DNA from: JAWOHX01 sp046484975
GTDB taxonomy: Bacteria > Bacillota > Clostridia > DUPQ01
Direction: 5' to 3'
NCBI GenBank assembly: GCA_046484975.1
Contig: JAWOHX010000068.1
Location: 1 to 6,612 of the forward strand
Length of the DNA stretch: 6,612 nt
Both the position numbers and the translations under genes were made by a program. The notes below the pieces were generated by a model that saw only the letters and a program-made list of their open reading frames with translations, was not told the DNA's origin and ran no database searches. This document shows, piece by piece, positions 6,187-6,612 of the stretch (within the stretch, counting starts at the first letter, position 1; every line of letters starts with the position of its first letter).

Positions 6187-6561
6187 CTATGCCCTCCACA
6201 GGAGATGCAGGTTGCAATACTCCCGGACATAAAGAATGTCTTCTTCCAATAAAAATTTCGCCTGGGGCTTATCCCCTGGACTCAGATGCTTGCGGTAGAC
6301 TTTTTTTTCTGTATGGACTTCTATCCATTCGATGTAGTGCGCATCGGTCATGGGGTGTTCCACGGAACCCACCTTCACAAGCACTCCACCGTCGATTTTC
6401 TCCATGACCGGCAGATGCTTTTCCTTGGATGCGTCCACGGTGTTTTCTGTTTGCAGAACCATGGGTTCGTCACAACACACCAATTCACCCAATCCATCAT
6501 GGAGCATCTCAACAATATTCCCGCAAATATCGCATTTGTATACTTGTCTGGTTTTGGTCAT
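6187..6561 (-). CDS. dfx: Desulfoferrodoxin (superoxide reductase, two-iron class)
   Basis: This 124-residue cytoplasmic enzyme reduces superoxide to hydrogen peroxide without producing oxygen, drawing electrons from rubredoxin-type donors; it is typical of anaerobes. The N-terminal desulforedoxin domain holds the rubredoxin-like iron (center I) with Cys10, Cys13, Cys29 and Cys30 in YKCDICG and LVCCDEPM. The C-terminal domain holds the catalytic iron (center II) with His49 in EKHLP, His69 and His75 in SVEHPMTDAHYIEWIE, and Cys116 and His119 in EYCNLHLLW. Glu47 and Lys48, important near the active site in the family, are present. All ligands are intact and the length is normal. Two adjacent ATGs are possible; the second (6561) is chosen because it sits six bases from AAAGGAGG rather than three and gives the same residue numbering for the center II ligands as known family members. 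It has its own terminator and likely its own promoter. Confidence 0.96.
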   Translation of the reverse strand: MTKTRQVYKCDICGNIVEMLHDGLGELVCCDEPMVLQTENTVDASKEKHLPVMEKIDGGVLVKVGSVEHPMTDAHYIEWIEVHTEKKVYRKHLSPGDKPQAKFLLEEDILYVREYCNLHLLWRA

Positions 6562-6567
6562 CATATG

Positions 6568-6575
6568 CCTCCTTT
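6568..6575 (-). promoter_or_regulatory. Strong ribosome binding site of the desulfoferrodoxin gene
   Basis: AAAGGAGG is a near-perfect Shine-Dalgarno sequence. It is three bases before the ATG at 6564 and six before the ATG at 6561, favouring the second start. Its strength suggests high translation. Confidence 0.75.
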
Positions 6576-6595
6576 GGATTCATCAATCCAATAAC

Positions 6596-6604
6596 AGTAT
6601 ATCA
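6596..6604 (-). promoter_or_regulatory. Possible extended -10 of the desulfoferrodoxin promoter
   Basis: TGATATACT on the minus strand fits an extended -10 (TGn then TATACT). Transcription would begin near 6589, giving a leader of about 28 bases with the ribosome binding site. Any -35 would fall outside the window, so the promoter cannot be fully judged. Confidence 0.45.
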
Positions 6605-6612
6605 TATCCAGG

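Overview
The window reads as ordinary chromosomal DNA of an anaerobic Gram-positive bacterium, most likely a member of the Clostridia (Bacillota). This is inferred from a two-iron desulfoferrodoxin (an anaerobe's superoxide reductase), a DUF1846 protein of the type common in Firmicutes, a lipoprotein with a long Pro/Thr linker, strong purine-rich ribosome binding sites and about half G+C by eye. No rRNA, tRNA, CRISPR array, insertion sequence or phage gene was seen. Every supported gene lies on the minus strand, so transcription runs from high to low coordinates.

In transcription order: (1) 6561-6187, desulfoferrodoxin, with a strong ribosome binding site, an extended -10 at the window edge and a rho-independent terminator. 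(2) 5995-4616, a lipoprotein with a Pro/Thr-rich spacer and a C-terminal domain resembling clan CD (clostripain/C11-like) cysteine peptidases. It has its own near-consensus promoter immediately after the desulfoferrodoxin terminator and is followed by a GC-rich hairpin. (3) 4440-2587, a short-type GH36 alpha-galactosidase with no signal peptide. (4) 2590-1631, a divergent NAD(P)-dependent glycerol-3-phosphate dehydrogenase (GpsA-like) whose ATG overlaps the galactosidase stop codon in an ATGA junction. (5) 1540-35, a full-length DUF1846 protein. (6) 25-1, the first eight codons of another gene, whose ribosome binding site overlaps the DUF1846 stop codon.

The galactosidase and dehydrogenase are translationally coupled and very probably co-transcribed. 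The natural reading is intracellular alpha-galactoside breakdown linked to glycerol phosphate metabolism, but the exact substrate cannot be read from sequence. DUF1846 and the truncated gene form a second tight pair, probably with its own promoter. Desulfoferrodoxin and the lipoprotein look like single-gene units.

No clearly new multi-gene system was found. The points most worth following up are the divergent caspase-fold lipoprotein, the unexpected coupling of a GH36 enzyme to a non-canonical GpsA, and the conserved DUF1846 protein with a phosphate-loop-like motif coupled to an unseen partner.
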